DNA of 8,050 bases from Hyphomicrobiales bacterium (GTDB lineage Bacteria > Pseudomonadota > Alphaproteobacteria > Rhizobiales > Aestuariivirgaceae): the NCBI GenBank assembly GCA_003151375.1, contig PLXI01000030.1, positions 1 to 8,050 on the forward strand. Reading direction: 5' to 3'. Every line of letters starts with the position of its first letter. The first letter of the stretch is position 1. Under the pieces are notes generated by a model, which was not told the DNA's origin, ran no database searches, and worked only from the letters and a program-made list of their open reading frames with translations. The translations under genes and the position numbers were made by a program. Shown piece after piece: positions 1 to 6,649 of the stretch.

Positions 1-845
1 ACCAGCAATTGGTTGAGCGTTTGCTCACGTTCGTCATTGCCGCCGCCAAGGCCAGCGCCACGATGGCGGCCAACCGCGTCAATTTCGTCGATGAAGATAA
101 TGCAAGGCGCATTCTTCTTGGCTTGGTCAAACATATCGCGCACGCGGCTTGCACCAACGCCCACGAACATTTCAACAAAATCAGAGCCTGAGATTGTAAA
201 GAACGGAACACCAGCTTCGCCAGCAACAGCGCGGGCCAGCAAAGTTTTACCCGTACCAGGAGGGCCAACCAGCAAAGCGCCGCGTGGAATTTTACCGCCG
301 AGCTTTTGGAACTTTTGTGGGTCTTTCAAAAACTCGACAACTTCTTGCAGGTCATCCTTGGCTTCATCTACACCGGCCACATCAGCGAAGGTTACTTTGC
401 CTTGCTTTTCGGTCAACAACTTGGCTTTAGATTTACCAAAGCCCATGGCTTTGCCGGTGCCAGATTGCATCTGACGCATGAAGAACAACCAGACAGCTGC
501 CAACAAAATCAGGGGCAGCCAGTTGATTAATGCTGATGCCCAGAAGCCTGAACCTTGTGGAGCATGAATTTTGATATCAAGGCCCTTGGCGCGTAAATTG
601 GAAAAATCATTACTATCCAGCGGAACATAACCTTCAAAAGCAGCACCATTCATTTCTTTGCCGCTGACATAACTGCCATTGTCTTCAAATGATTTGATGC
701 TTCCATCATTCACCTTTGACCAGAACTCAGAATAGGAAATCTGTTTGGGAGTAGGCGTCAGTGCTTGGCCTTGGAACATGGCATAAAGGCCCACGAGCAA
801 AACACCAATGACCAACCAAATTGAAACGTTGCGTAAGTTATTCAC
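1..845 (-). CDS. ftsH: FtsH, ATP-dependent membrane zinc metalloprotease (N-terminal 281 residues; 3' end outside window)
   Basis: FtsH is an inner-membrane hexameric AAA+ protease that extracts and degrades misfolded membrane proteins and some regulators. Visible here: a first membrane segment at about residues 8-24, a periplasmic FtsH_ext domain at about 35-100, a second membrane segment at about 104-123, then the AAA domain. Walker A is GPPGTGKT at 194-201, the pore loop is MFVG at 226-229, and Walker B is FIDEID at 251-256. The sequence runs off the left edge in NDEREQTLNQLL, before the HExxH zinc site, so the protease domain is not seen. The start is GTG at 843-845: it has GAGG (851-854) five bases upstream, and the first in-frame ATG (codon 23) would remove the first membrane segment. 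It is 78 bases from tilS and has a heat-shock-like promoter of its own. Confidence 0.97.
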   Translation of the reverse strand, partial: MNNLRNVSIWLVIGVLLVGLYAMFQGQALTPTPKQISYSEFWSKVNDGSIKSFEDNGSYVSGKEMNGAAFEGYVPLDSNDFSNLRAKGLDIKIHAPQGSGFWASALINWLPLILLAAVWLFFMRQMQSGTGKAMGFGKSKAKLLTEKQGKVTFADVAGVDEAKDDLQEVVEFLKDPQKFQKLGGKIPRGALLVGPPGTGKTLLARAVAGEAGVPFFTISGSDFVEMFVGVGASRVRDMFDQAKKNAPCIIFIDEIDAVGRHRGAGLGGGNDEREQTLNQLL

Positions 846-879
846 GAGAACCTCAATCCTGTATCTGAATCCATTGACA

Positions 880-911
880 CTAACATAGGTTGATCATCGC
901 ACCAATCCAAG
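880..911 (-). promoter_or_regulatory. Candidate RpoH (sigma-32) heat-shock promoter of ftsH
   Basis: On the minus strand CTTG (908-911) is followed by an 18-base spacer and CCTATGTTAG (880-889). This fits the alphaproteobacterial heat-shock consensus CTTG-N16-18-CYTATNTNNG at every specified base. It lies wholly in the 78-base gap, beginning 12 bases past the tilS stop codon, and would start transcription some 25-30 bases before the ftsH GTG. Heat-shock control of ftsH is known in several proteobacteria. The motif match is seen directly; promoter activity is inferred. Confidence 0.65.
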
Positions 912-923
912 GGCGCTTATGAG

Positions 924-2108
924 TTATTTCGTGGGAAAGGTTAGTTTTGCTTTTTGGTGATGGCTGAAATGAGGGGTGGCCAGAACTTCATCACCTGCCA
1001 TAATAACGGGCAGGCCTTGATCCACAAAGGCGGGAAGGTTTTTGATTCGTTTCAAGGCCTTAACCTTAGCTTTGAAGGTGATGGTTGAACCTTTTGGGCC
1101 GGTGGCGAGGAAGCGATTATCCCATACCAAGGGCTTAGTTGGTGCAAGTTGAATGGTGCTTCCAGAGATGCGCGATGGTTCGCGGCCCACGCGTACTGAA
1201 TTTTTTCGCAAAGCAAAGATCACACCACCTAAACTGCGCCGTGTTGCGAGGGGCTTTTCAAGCCAGTTTAGCAATGCTTGGCGTTTGACACGTTCTGGGA
1301 CTTTGCCGCCGAGCATTTCAATGATCTGGATGAGCGCTTCGTCTTGAGTAGGGGATGTAAGTTTGGCGAAATGTTCAGTTTCAAATTCCACCATAGAACT
1401 TACGTCGCGGCGGAGATTTTGTGTCAACCATTTTTGTGCTGCGCGCTTTGCGGATTTGATTTTGCGTTGGGCCTCATCAGCAGTGCCTGCCAAGGACAGC
1501 GCAACACCAGCTCGGCGTAACCTCACACGTTCAAATCGTGGATCGGCATTACTGGGGTCTTCCAACCAAGCCTGATCGTTGATGGTGAGATAACCTCGCA
1601 ACAGTTCGCGCCGCGCTGAAAGCAAGGGCCGCAAAATCACCAGGCCTCTAATTTCAGTTTCTGGCCAGATGGCGCTGAGGCTTTTGGCACTGCTGGTGCG
1701 GGCCATGCGCATGGCCACTGTTTCGGCCTGATCATCCTTGGTATGGGCCGTGAGCAGGGCACTGATTTTATGTTTGGCGCACCAATCGGCCATCAGCTGG
1801 TAACGCGCATGGCGTGCTTTGGCTTGAATGCCAGTTTTGATTTCGCCATGTCGCCATTTCAAGGTTGTGTGGGCAATTCCCAAGGACTTGCACCAGGCTT
1901 TGACTTGGCGGGCTTCCGCGGCAGAAGAATTCCGTAAGGCATGATCGACAGTGACGGCTGATAACGTTTGTGATGGAGTAAGATGTTGTTTCATTAACAA
2001 CAGCAAAGCCATTGAATCACCGCCGCCGGAAACAGCAACAGCAATTGATGGTAGCTGGCGCAACCGTGCCAGAACCGCCTTGCGGATCAAACTAGCCGCA
2101 GCCTTCAC
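924..2108 (-). CDS. tilS: TilS, tRNA(Ile)-lysidine synthetase
   Basis: TilS is a cytosolic enzyme that uses ATP to join lysine to C34 of the CAU-anticodon tRNA-Ile, changing it from methionine to isoleucine identity. The N-terminal PP-loop ATP pyrophosphatase motif SGGGDS is at residues 27-32. TVDHALR at 53-59, AHTKDDQAET at 121-130, RPLL at 160-163 and WLEDPSN with the following F/R residues at 181-196 are all family landmarks. The C-terminal 200 residues are weakly conserved, as usual for this family, and the 394-residue length is normal. The start is GTG at 2106-2108, which overlaps the end of cpoB by 17 bases and has only a weak ribosome binding site, so translation is probably coupled to cpoB. 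No later start would keep the PP-loop with a normal N-terminus. TilS beside FtsH downstream of cpoB is a common alphaproteobacterial arrangement. Confidence 0.95.
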   Translation of the reverse strand: MKAAASLIRKAVLARLRQLPSIAVAVSGGGDSMALLLLMKQHLTPSQTLSAVTVDHALRNSSAAEARQVKAWCKSLGIAHTTLKWRHGEIKTGIQAKARHARYQLMADWCAKHKISALLTAHTKDDQAETVAMRMARTSSAKSLSAIWPETEIRGLVILRPLLSARRELLRGYLTINDQAWLEDPSNADPRFERVRLRRAGVALSLAGTADEAQRKIKSAKRAAQKWLTQNLRRDVSSMVEFETEHFAKLTSPTQDEALIQIIEMLGGKVPERVKRQALLNWLEKPLATRRSLGGVIFALRKNSVRVGREPSRISGSTIQLAPTKPLVWDNRFLATGPKGSTITFKAKVKALKRIKNLPAFVDQGLPVIMAGDEVLATPHFSHHQKAKLTFPTK

Positions 2109-3090
2109 GCTTAAAGGCCGCTTGGGCGCGCTTTTTCACGTCCACTGCATTGGGATATTCGGTATCAACCGATCCGATGATGGTGCAGGCTTGGTCTTTC
2201 TGGCCAAGGCGCGACAGCGACAAACCCAATTTCAACAAGCTGTCTGGTGCGCGTCTGCCTTTGGCGTCGCGGTGATAGCTATCTTGATAGGCTTGGGCAG
2301 CAGCACCGAAATTTTGTTCAGCCCAATAGGCCTCACCCAGCCAGTAGGCGGCGCTGCCCACCATGGCATGATTGGGATATTTAACGATGAAGTCTTTGAA
2401 GCCGGCTTCTGCATCAGGATAACGCAATTGCAGAAGCGCTTGGTAATTACGCTGGAACAGGTCATCGGGAGTATCAACCACCGGTGCTGAGGCAGGTTGG
2501 GCAACGGCCAATTGGTCACCAGGCTGTTGGGCGTCATCTGCCACGGCAGTGCCATCGGGCCCCACCAGAACCTTACCTTGGAAACCGCCATCACCCGGCT
2601 TTGCAGCTTTGAGCATTCCTAAAGTGCCAGGCGGTGGAGCCAACACCATTTGCTGGGTTGAAGCAGGGTTCATGCCCCCATTGATCTGGAGTTGCTGGGC
2701 TTGTTGAACTTGTTGGATTTGGGGTCCGGCCGGTTGAGGAGGCAATGCCGACCCATCGCCAATCTCTTCAACGCCCTGACCAGAAGCATCATTGGCTTCT
2801 TGGGATGGGGCAGTTGGCTTGACGAAGCGTTTAAAAGTTTGTGGGCTGGCCATGCTGTCGGCATTTTGGGTATTAGGCACGTTGGGGGCAGGCAGTACGT
2901 CAGACGCGAGGGCCTGCTTGCGCTGGATCTGTAGTTGTTTGACTTGATAATTGAGTAGTTCAATCTGACCCGTTAATTGGCGAATCTGATCTTGCAATTG
3001 GTCCACACGATTGGACAAATCATCGGCTCTTAACGGAGTTAGCGCCGCGCTAGTCAACATCGCAATGAGAAAAATTGAACGCTTAAACAT
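2092..3090 (-). CDS. cpoB: CpoB (YbgF), periplasmic Tol-Pal associated TPR protein
   Basis: CpoB is a periplasmic protein that binds TolA and, in E. coli, coordinates outer-membrane constriction with septal peptidoglycan synthesis by PBP1B. From ATG 3090 the protein has 332 residues. It has a signal peptide (residues 1-22, cleavage after LRA), a short heptad-patterned coiled coil rich in Q, L and V (about 25-62) that would trimerise, a long low-complexity P/Q/A linker (about 65-205), and a C-terminal TPR domain (about 207-332) with the family motifs AAYWLGEAYW and APDSLLKLGLSL. The frame stays open upstream to a TTG at 3129, but that extension would put 13 basic, non-signal residues before the signal peptide, so ATG 3090 is preferred. 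It lies 108 bases downstream of pal, separated by a large stem-loop, and overlaps tilS at its 3' end. Confidence 0.95.
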   Translation of the reverse strand: MFKRSIFLIAMLTSAALTPLRADDLSNRVDQLQDQIRQLTGQIELLNYQVKQLQIQRKQALASDVLPAPNVPNTQNADSMASPQTFKRFVKPTAPSQEANDASGQGVEEIGDGSALPPQPAGPQIQQVQQAQQLQINGGMNPASTQQMVLAPPPGTLGMLKAAKPGDGGFQGKVLVGPDGTAVADDAQQPGDQLAVAQPASAPVVDTPDDLFQRNYQALLQLRYPDAEAGFKDFIVKYPNHAMVGSAAYWLGEAYWAEQNFGAAAQAYQDSYHRDAKGRRAPDSLLKLGLSLSRLGQKDQACTIIGSVDTEYPNAVDVKKRAQAAFKREGCG

Positions 3091-3124
3091 CAAATAACCC
3101 GTGAACCGTAATCGCAGCTTGCCA

Positions 3125-3181
3125 AACAATATCGGACAAATTGCGGCAATTTTGGCGCACCGCCGGATTTGTCCAATTGTT
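3125..3181 (-). repeat. Interrupted stem-loop between pal and cpoB
   Basis: In the 108-base pal-cpoB gap the transcript can fold into stacked helices. AACAAU (3176-3181) pairs with AUUGUU (3125-3130). GGACAAAU (3167-3174) pairs with AUUUGUCC (3134-3141). A further four-base CGGC/GCCG helix lies inside, giving about 18 pairs with small internal loops. It begins 17 bases past the pal stop codon and is not followed by a run of U, so it does not look like a standard intrinsic terminator. It may act as an RNA-processing or 3'-end-protecting structure, which is inference. Confidence 0.7.
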
Positions 3182-3198
3182 GCTCTAAAGCCACAGAA

Positions 3199-3702
3199 TT
3201 AGTTTGTGCCGCCGGTGATAACGGTGACGGCGCGGCGGTTTTGGCTCCAGCATTGCTCAGCATCACACAAGGCGACTGGGCGTTCTTTGCCGTAAGCGAT
3301 TGAGGAAATGCGGTTGGCTTGCACGCCCTGTTGGATCAGGAAATTGCGCGTTGCAGTGGCCCGGCGTGCTGAAAGGGCGATGTTGTATTCGCGCGTACCA
3401 CGTTCATCGGCGTGGCCTTCCACTTGCACTGTCACTTGGCCATATTGCTTCAGCCAGTTTGCTTGCTTGGTCAGCGTATCATTGGCCTCTGGCGACAAAT
3501 CAGTTTGGTTATTCAGGAAGAATACGCGGTCGCCCACATTGGTCGCAAAATCAGCTTTTGAGCCGGGAGCAGCTTGGCCAACGCCGGGGGCATTGTTCAT
3601 GCCAGCATCAAGATTTGGCTGATCTTTTCTGGAACAGGCGGCCAAAGCCAAAAAGCAGCAGGTGAGGCCAATGTATTTGAGGCCAGCAAGGCGAGATATC
3701 AT
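3199..3702 (-). CDS. pal: Pal, peptidoglycan-associated outer-membrane lipoprotein
   Basis: Pal anchors the outer membrane to peptidoglycan and cycles between a TolB-bound and a wall-bound state, accumulating at the division site. The 167-residue protein has a lipoprotein signal peptide with lipobox LAAC, so Cys23 would be lipidated. A flexible G/A/N-rich tether (about 24-55) leads into an OmpA-like domain (about 57-165). Family motifs are GHADERGT (96-103), ALSARRA (109-115) and NRRAV (155-159). Asp99 and Arg114 are spaced like the pair that grips diaminopimelate in OmpA-like domains. Cys146 and Cys151 could form a disulfide. ATG 3702 has a strong ribosome binding site, GAGGAG at 3710-3715, seven bases upstream. 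The 219-base gap before it suggests that pal can be expressed separately from tolB, as expected for a very abundant protein. Confidence 0.97.
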   Translation of the reverse strand: MISRLAGLKYIGLTCCFLALAACSRKDQPNLDAGMNNAPGVGQAAPGSKADFATNVGDRVFFLNNQTDLSPEANDTLTKQANWLKQYGQVTVQVEGHADERGTREYNIALSARRATATRNFLIQQGVQANRISSIAYGKERPVALCDAEQCWSQNRRAVTVITGGTN

Positions 3703-3709
3703 TTTAAAC

Positions 3710-3736
3710 TCCTCAAGTCAGACCCATTTCTGGGCC
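3710..3736 (-). promoter_or_regulatory. Pal ribosome binding site with adjacent GNRA-loop hairpin
   Basis: On the minus strand GGCCCA-GAAA-UGGGUC (3721-3736) forms a six-pair hairpin, including one G-U pair, with a GAAA tetraloop. It ends five bases before the Shine-Dalgarno sequence GAGGAG (3710-3715). A second small hairpin, GCCC with GGGC around seven bases, lies just upstream at 3750-3764. The structures leave the ribosome binding site exposed, so they could stabilise the 5' end or influence ribosome loading. The pairing is seen in the sequence; the function is inferred. Confidence 0.45.
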
Positions 3737-3921
3737 TCGTCTGGATTTCGCCCGTAAATTGGGCATTTGCGATTTGCATGACAGGACTTGGTTAACAAAC
3801 CAAAAAACCTGCTGTTGGTTGTGAGTGGCTGCTTTTGGCGATTAGAGCGGCTTAATTGTGGCGGAAACGTCTCAAATTTTACGAAATAATGATTGTGGTT
3901 GAGGCTAGGTTAACCGGTTTT
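3737..3921 (-). other. tolB-pal intergenic region, likely pal promoter and leader
   Basis: The gap between tolB and pal holds no supported gene. It contains two TTAACC motifs on the minus strand (TTAACCAA at 3788-3795 and TTAACCTA at 3906-3913), overlapping palindromes GGTTAACC and AACCGGTT at 3908-3919 right after the tolB stop, and a set of complementary hexamers at 3788-3793, 3798-3803 and 3815-3820. No convincing -35/-10 pair was found by eye. The length and structure suggest an internal promoter for pal, which is inference. Confidence 0.4.
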
Positions 3922-5232
3922 TCACTTCAACAGCGGGCTCCAGGCCGGGTCAGACGCAAAGTCGGCGGTCGGCACTTGCTGCTCATTGTACCCGGAAATA
4001 TCAACTGACCATAGCTGCGCGCCGCCGGTCTCGCCGCGCGTATCACGGAAGAACATAACGACGCGGCTGTTGGGCGACCAAGTGGGACCTTCGTTGTGAA
4101 ACCCTTCCGTCAGTATACGTTCTCCTGACCCATCGACATTCATGATGCCAATGCCAAAGCCTCCGTCAGATTGTTTGGTGAAGGCAAGATATTTGCCATC
4201 GGGTGACCAAACTGGCGTTGAATAAGCGCCATTGCCAAAGGACACACGTTGCTGGTTTGAGCCATCAGCACCCATCACATAAATTTGCTGGCTGCCGCCA
4301 CGATCTGACTCAAAGGCGATCCTTGAACCATCAGGCGAATAGCACGGTGCTGTGTTGATAGAAGGCTCATTGGTGATCTGGCGGGTTTGCCTGGAACGCA
4401 AATCCAACTCATAGATATTGGCATTGCGCCCATCATCGCTTTCCAAGCTCATAATCACCTTCTGGCCATCGGGTGAAAAGCGTGGGGCGAAAGACATATT
4501 CTTAAAGTCGCCTACAATTTCTTTTTGGCCAGTGTCGATGTTGTAAATATAGACGCGACTGGAGTCGCTGCCGATGGCGGAATAGGTGATCTCCTGCGTC
4601 GTGGGCGAAAAGCGCGGCGTTAGCAAAATTTCTTTGCCATTGGAAAGGATGCGAGGGTTGAAGCCATCCTGATCCATCATCGCCAGCTTTTTGATGCGCG
4701 CATTCTTGGGCCCGGTTTCATCGACATAAACAATGCGCGTATCAAAATACGGCGCAAAGCCAGTGATTTTATTATAAATCAAGTCAGCCACTTTATGAGC
4801 CAGGCGGCGTGAAAGTTTTGAAGGCGCAGTGAAACTTGAGCCACCAAGAAAGGCTTGGGTGTTCACATCATAGAGCTTGAAAGCCACGGTGATCTTATCG
4901 CCAGAACCTGTAACATTGCCCATCACCAAGGCTTGGGCTTTTGCTTGGCTCCAAGAGGCGAAATTGGGGGTCTGGTCAAAGCTGGTGATTTTTTCAATGA
5001 AGCTTTCGGGCGCCAACGGGCTGAAATAACCTGAGCGCGCCAGATCATTGGCGATGACACCAGAAATGGCGGCCGCATCATTCTCAGATCCCGCATTGGC
5101 AATGAAGGGGGTTATGGCGATGGGCAGTGGATCAATCTTGCCGCTGGTCACCGTGCCGTTAACAGCCAGCGCATGGTTTGCCGACAGAGCAACAACCATG
5201 AAAATCAATAATGCGCGAAACAGTTTTATCAT
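3922..5232 (-). CDS. tolB: TolB, periplasmic beta-propeller of the Tol-Pal system
   Basis: TolB is a periplasmic protein that binds Pal through its propeller and TolA through its mature N-terminus, switching Pal between free and wall-bound forms. The 436-residue length is typical. The signal peptide has a hydrophobic core at residues 7-18 and an ALA cleavage site at 21-23. The mature N-terminus carries GKIDPLPIAITPF (about 31-43), followed by the TolB N-terminal alpha/beta domain (to about 165). Six propeller blades follow, marked by repeated motifs of the type FSPDGQ, YSPDGS, WSPDGK and WSPNSR, closing with WSPLLK at the C-terminus. ATG 5232 lies 11 bases after the tolA stop codon with only a weak GAG ribosome binding site, so coupling to tolA is likely. 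No key part is missing. Confidence 0.97.
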   Translation of the reverse strand: MIKLFRALLIFMVVALSANHALAVNGTVTSGKIDPLPIAITPFIANAGSENDAAAISGVIANDLARSGYFSPLAPESFIEKITSFDQTPNFASWSQAKAQALVMGNVTGSGDKITVAFKLYDVNTQAFLGGSSFTAPSKLSRRLAHKVADLIYNKITGFAPYFDTRIVYVDETGPKNARIKKLAMMDQDGFNPRILSNGKEILLTPRFSPTTQEITYSAIGSDSSRVYIYNIDTGQKEIVGDFKNMSFAPRFSPDGQKVIMSLESDDGRNANIYELDLRSRQTRQITNEPSINTAPCYSPDGSRIAFESDRGGSQQIYVMGADGSNQQRVSFGNGAYSTPVWSPDGKYLAFTKQSDGGFGIGIMNVDGSGERILTEGFHNEGPTWSPNSRVVMFFRDTRGETGGAQLWSVDISGYNEQQVPTADFASDPAWSPLLK

Positions 5233-5243
5233 GAAGGCACTCG

Positions 5244-6182
5244 TTAGCCCGAAAGCTGGGTTGGGTTGAAATCTAATACGTTATCTTTCCACAGATCATA
5301 TTGATCGGCTGGCAAATCATACTTCTGGCACTCAACTATGGCGGAAATGGCAGCGCGTGCAGTGGCCTGGATCACTTGATCGGTGCTATCGGTTTGCGCT
5401 TCGGGCTGGCCCTGTACTGAGCCATCAGGGTTCAGCAAAAAATGAATTGGCACTGACACATTGGCATCGCGCGCAGCGGGCGGGATGTTGAAACAGGCCT
5501 TCACCTTGGACACGAGTGCTGAGGCGATCGTGGCGGTTGCTGCGGCTTCTGTACCAGCAGCATCCTTATCATCATGTTTTGGGTTGCCGGTTTTGTCGGA
5601 GGCTTTTGCTGGGGCGGCACTTTCGCCGGCAATTTTGCTCAACTTAAGTTGCGCTTCAGCCAAAGCCGCATCGAGTTTCTTCTTCTGGTCGGCTTTCTTC
5701 TTTTCGTCAGCCTTCTTCTTTTCTTCGGCTTTCTTTTTTTCGTCGGCCTTCTTTTGGTCGTCGAGTTTTTTCTGTTCTTCCGCCTGTTTGGCGGCCTCAT
5801 CAGCCATGAGTTGATTGAGGGCCTGGCTGTCAGGTGGCACGACTGGAGTCACCTTTGGTGGCTCTATCTTTGGCTCCGGTGGTACGGGGTCTTCCGGCAC
5901 AGCCTGTGGCTCATGCGCGGCCAGTTTCACTTTATCAGCCACCTTTGGGGCAGGCGGCGTATCTGGTGTCGCTTTGGATTCCTTTGGCGCATTGTCCTTG
6001 GTGTCGGGCGTATCATCCTTGGTGGTGGCTTGCTGCTGCACTTTGTCGGAGATGGTTGAAATATCAACCGTGATGGGTGTGGGCTCAGCCACCTTGAAGG
6101 GCGGAGGTGCCGGCAGCACCAAAAGCGCCGAGAGGATGAGGCCCAGATGAATACAGAAGGATATGACAAAGGGGCGCTTCAT
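5244..6182 (-). CDS. tolA: TolA, inner-membrane to periplasm energy transducer
   Basis: TolA is anchored in the inner membrane, is energised by TolQ-TolR, and reaches across the periplasm to TolB, Pal and CpoB. The 312-residue protein has one N-terminal membrane anchor (about residues 5-24) carrying the Ser8-x3-His12 pattern matching the functional S/H motif of TolA-type anchors. A proline-rich stretch (about 55-120) leads into a highly charged K/E/D/A helix (about 125-182) that includes four six-residue repeats of the form KADEKK (145-168). A C-terminal domain (about 219-312) carries two cysteines, Cys230 and Cys285, that may form a disulfide. The start ATG shares one base with the tolR stop (TGATG), which indicates translational coupling. 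The C-terminal domain is divergent from enterobacterial TolA, as usual in Alphaproteobacteria, so the call rests on architecture and position. Confidence 0.94.
   Translation of the reverse strand: MKRPFVISFCIHLGLILSALLVLPAPPPFKVAEPTPITVDISTISDKVQQQATTKDDTPDTKDNAPKESKATPDTPPAPKVADKVKLAAHEPQAVPEDPVPPEPKIEPPKVTPVVPPDSQALNQLMADEAAKQAEEQKKLDDQKKADEKKKAEEKKKADEKKKADQKKKLDAALAEAQLKLSKIAGESAAPAKASDKTGNPKHDDKDAAGTEAAATATIASALVSKVKACFNIPPAARDANVSVPIHFLLNPDGSVQGQPEAQTDSTDQVIQATARAAISAIVECQKYDLPADQYDLWKDNVLDFNPTQLSG
5679..5750 (-). repeat. Four 18-base tandem repeats inside tolA
   Basis: Codons 145-168 encode KADEKK, KAEEKK, KADEKK and KADQKK, four imperfect copies of an 18-base unit in the lysine-rich helix. 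A related unit, LDDQKK, precedes them at about 140-145. The period keeps the helix charged and in frame, so copy number could vary between strains without breaking the gene. This is a coding repeat, not a mobile element. Confidence 0.85.
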
Positions 6183-6643
6183 CAGTTGCCGGGCGGTTTG
6201 TCCTCAGGAGAAGTGGCAAGACCAATTTTGGTGTAACCTGCTTGATTGAGAACACCCATCACTTCCATCACTGCGCCATAAGGCACTGCCGTATCAGCGC
6301 GCAGCATCAATTGTTCTTGCGTGCCATTCTTGGCCAAGGCCTGGAGTTTTGCTGCAAGCTCATTCAAAGGGATTTCAGTTTTCTGCAAGAACACTTTACG
6401 GTCCGCCTGCACCGAAAGGGTGAGCGGCTCGGTGGGTGTGCTGAGTTGCTTGGCTTGAGTTTTAGGAAGTTCAATTGGAACGCCAGTTGTCATCAAGGGT
6501 GCTGCCACCATGAACACAATCAACAGCACCAACATTACGTCCACCAATGGTGTGACGTTGATCTCGCTCATCGTGCCGTGGCGTGATTGGCGGCGCGAAG
6601 AGCGCCTTGAATATCCGCCTGATCCAAATCCGCCAGCAGCCAT
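6182..6643 (-). CDS. tolR: TolR, ExbD/TolR-family motor subunit
   Basis: TolR is the single-pass inner-membrane partner of TolQ, and its dimer couples proton flow to TolA movement. The 153-residue protein has a basic cytoplasmic N-terminus rich in G, R and S (residues 1-24). The family signature SEINVTPLVDVMLVLLIVF follows, with the proton-carrying Asp35 at the start of the membrane helix (about 33-50) in the position of E. coli Asp23. The periplasmic domain ends in the GYTKIGLAT motif (136-144). ATG 6643 lies six bases after the tolQ stop. AGGG within the end of tolQ is the likely ribosome binding site. The gene ends in TGA sharing a base with the tolA ATG, so tolQRA form one coupled unit. 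Confidence 0.97.
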   Translation of the reverse strand: MAAGGFGSGGYSRRSSRRQSRHGTMSEINVTPLVDVMLVLLIVFMVAAPLMTTGVPIELPKTQAKQLSTPTEPLTLSVQADRKVFLQKTEIPLNELAAKLQALAKNGTQEQLMLRADTAVPYGAVMEVMGVLNQAGYTKIGLATSPEDKPPGN

Positions 6644-6649
6644 TATGCG

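Noticed and set aside
13..474. Plus-strand open frame opposite ftsH
   Set aside because: It is the antisense of the strongly conserved AAA domain; the minus strand carries the Walker motifs.
1951..2490. Plus-strand open frame of 179 codons opposite tilS and cpoB
   Set aside because: It spans the antisense of two confident genes and their overlap, and its translation shows no family features.
3091..3129. Upstream extension of cpoB to a TTG start
   Set aside because: It would put 13 mostly basic residues in front of a complete signal peptide, and its TTG lies inside the pal-cpoB stem-loop region; ATG 3090 gives a normal secreted protein.
3802..3820. Intrinsic terminator before pal, based on six T on the minus strand at 3802-3807
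   Set aside because: The only stem directly before the T-run is four pairs (AACC/GGTT), too weak for a terminator.
5461..6059. Plus-strand open frames of 117 and 161 codons opposite tolA
   Set aside because: They are antisense shadows of the low-complexity lysine/proline-rich tolA, giving F/S/G-rich translations with no recognisable domain or ribosome binding site.
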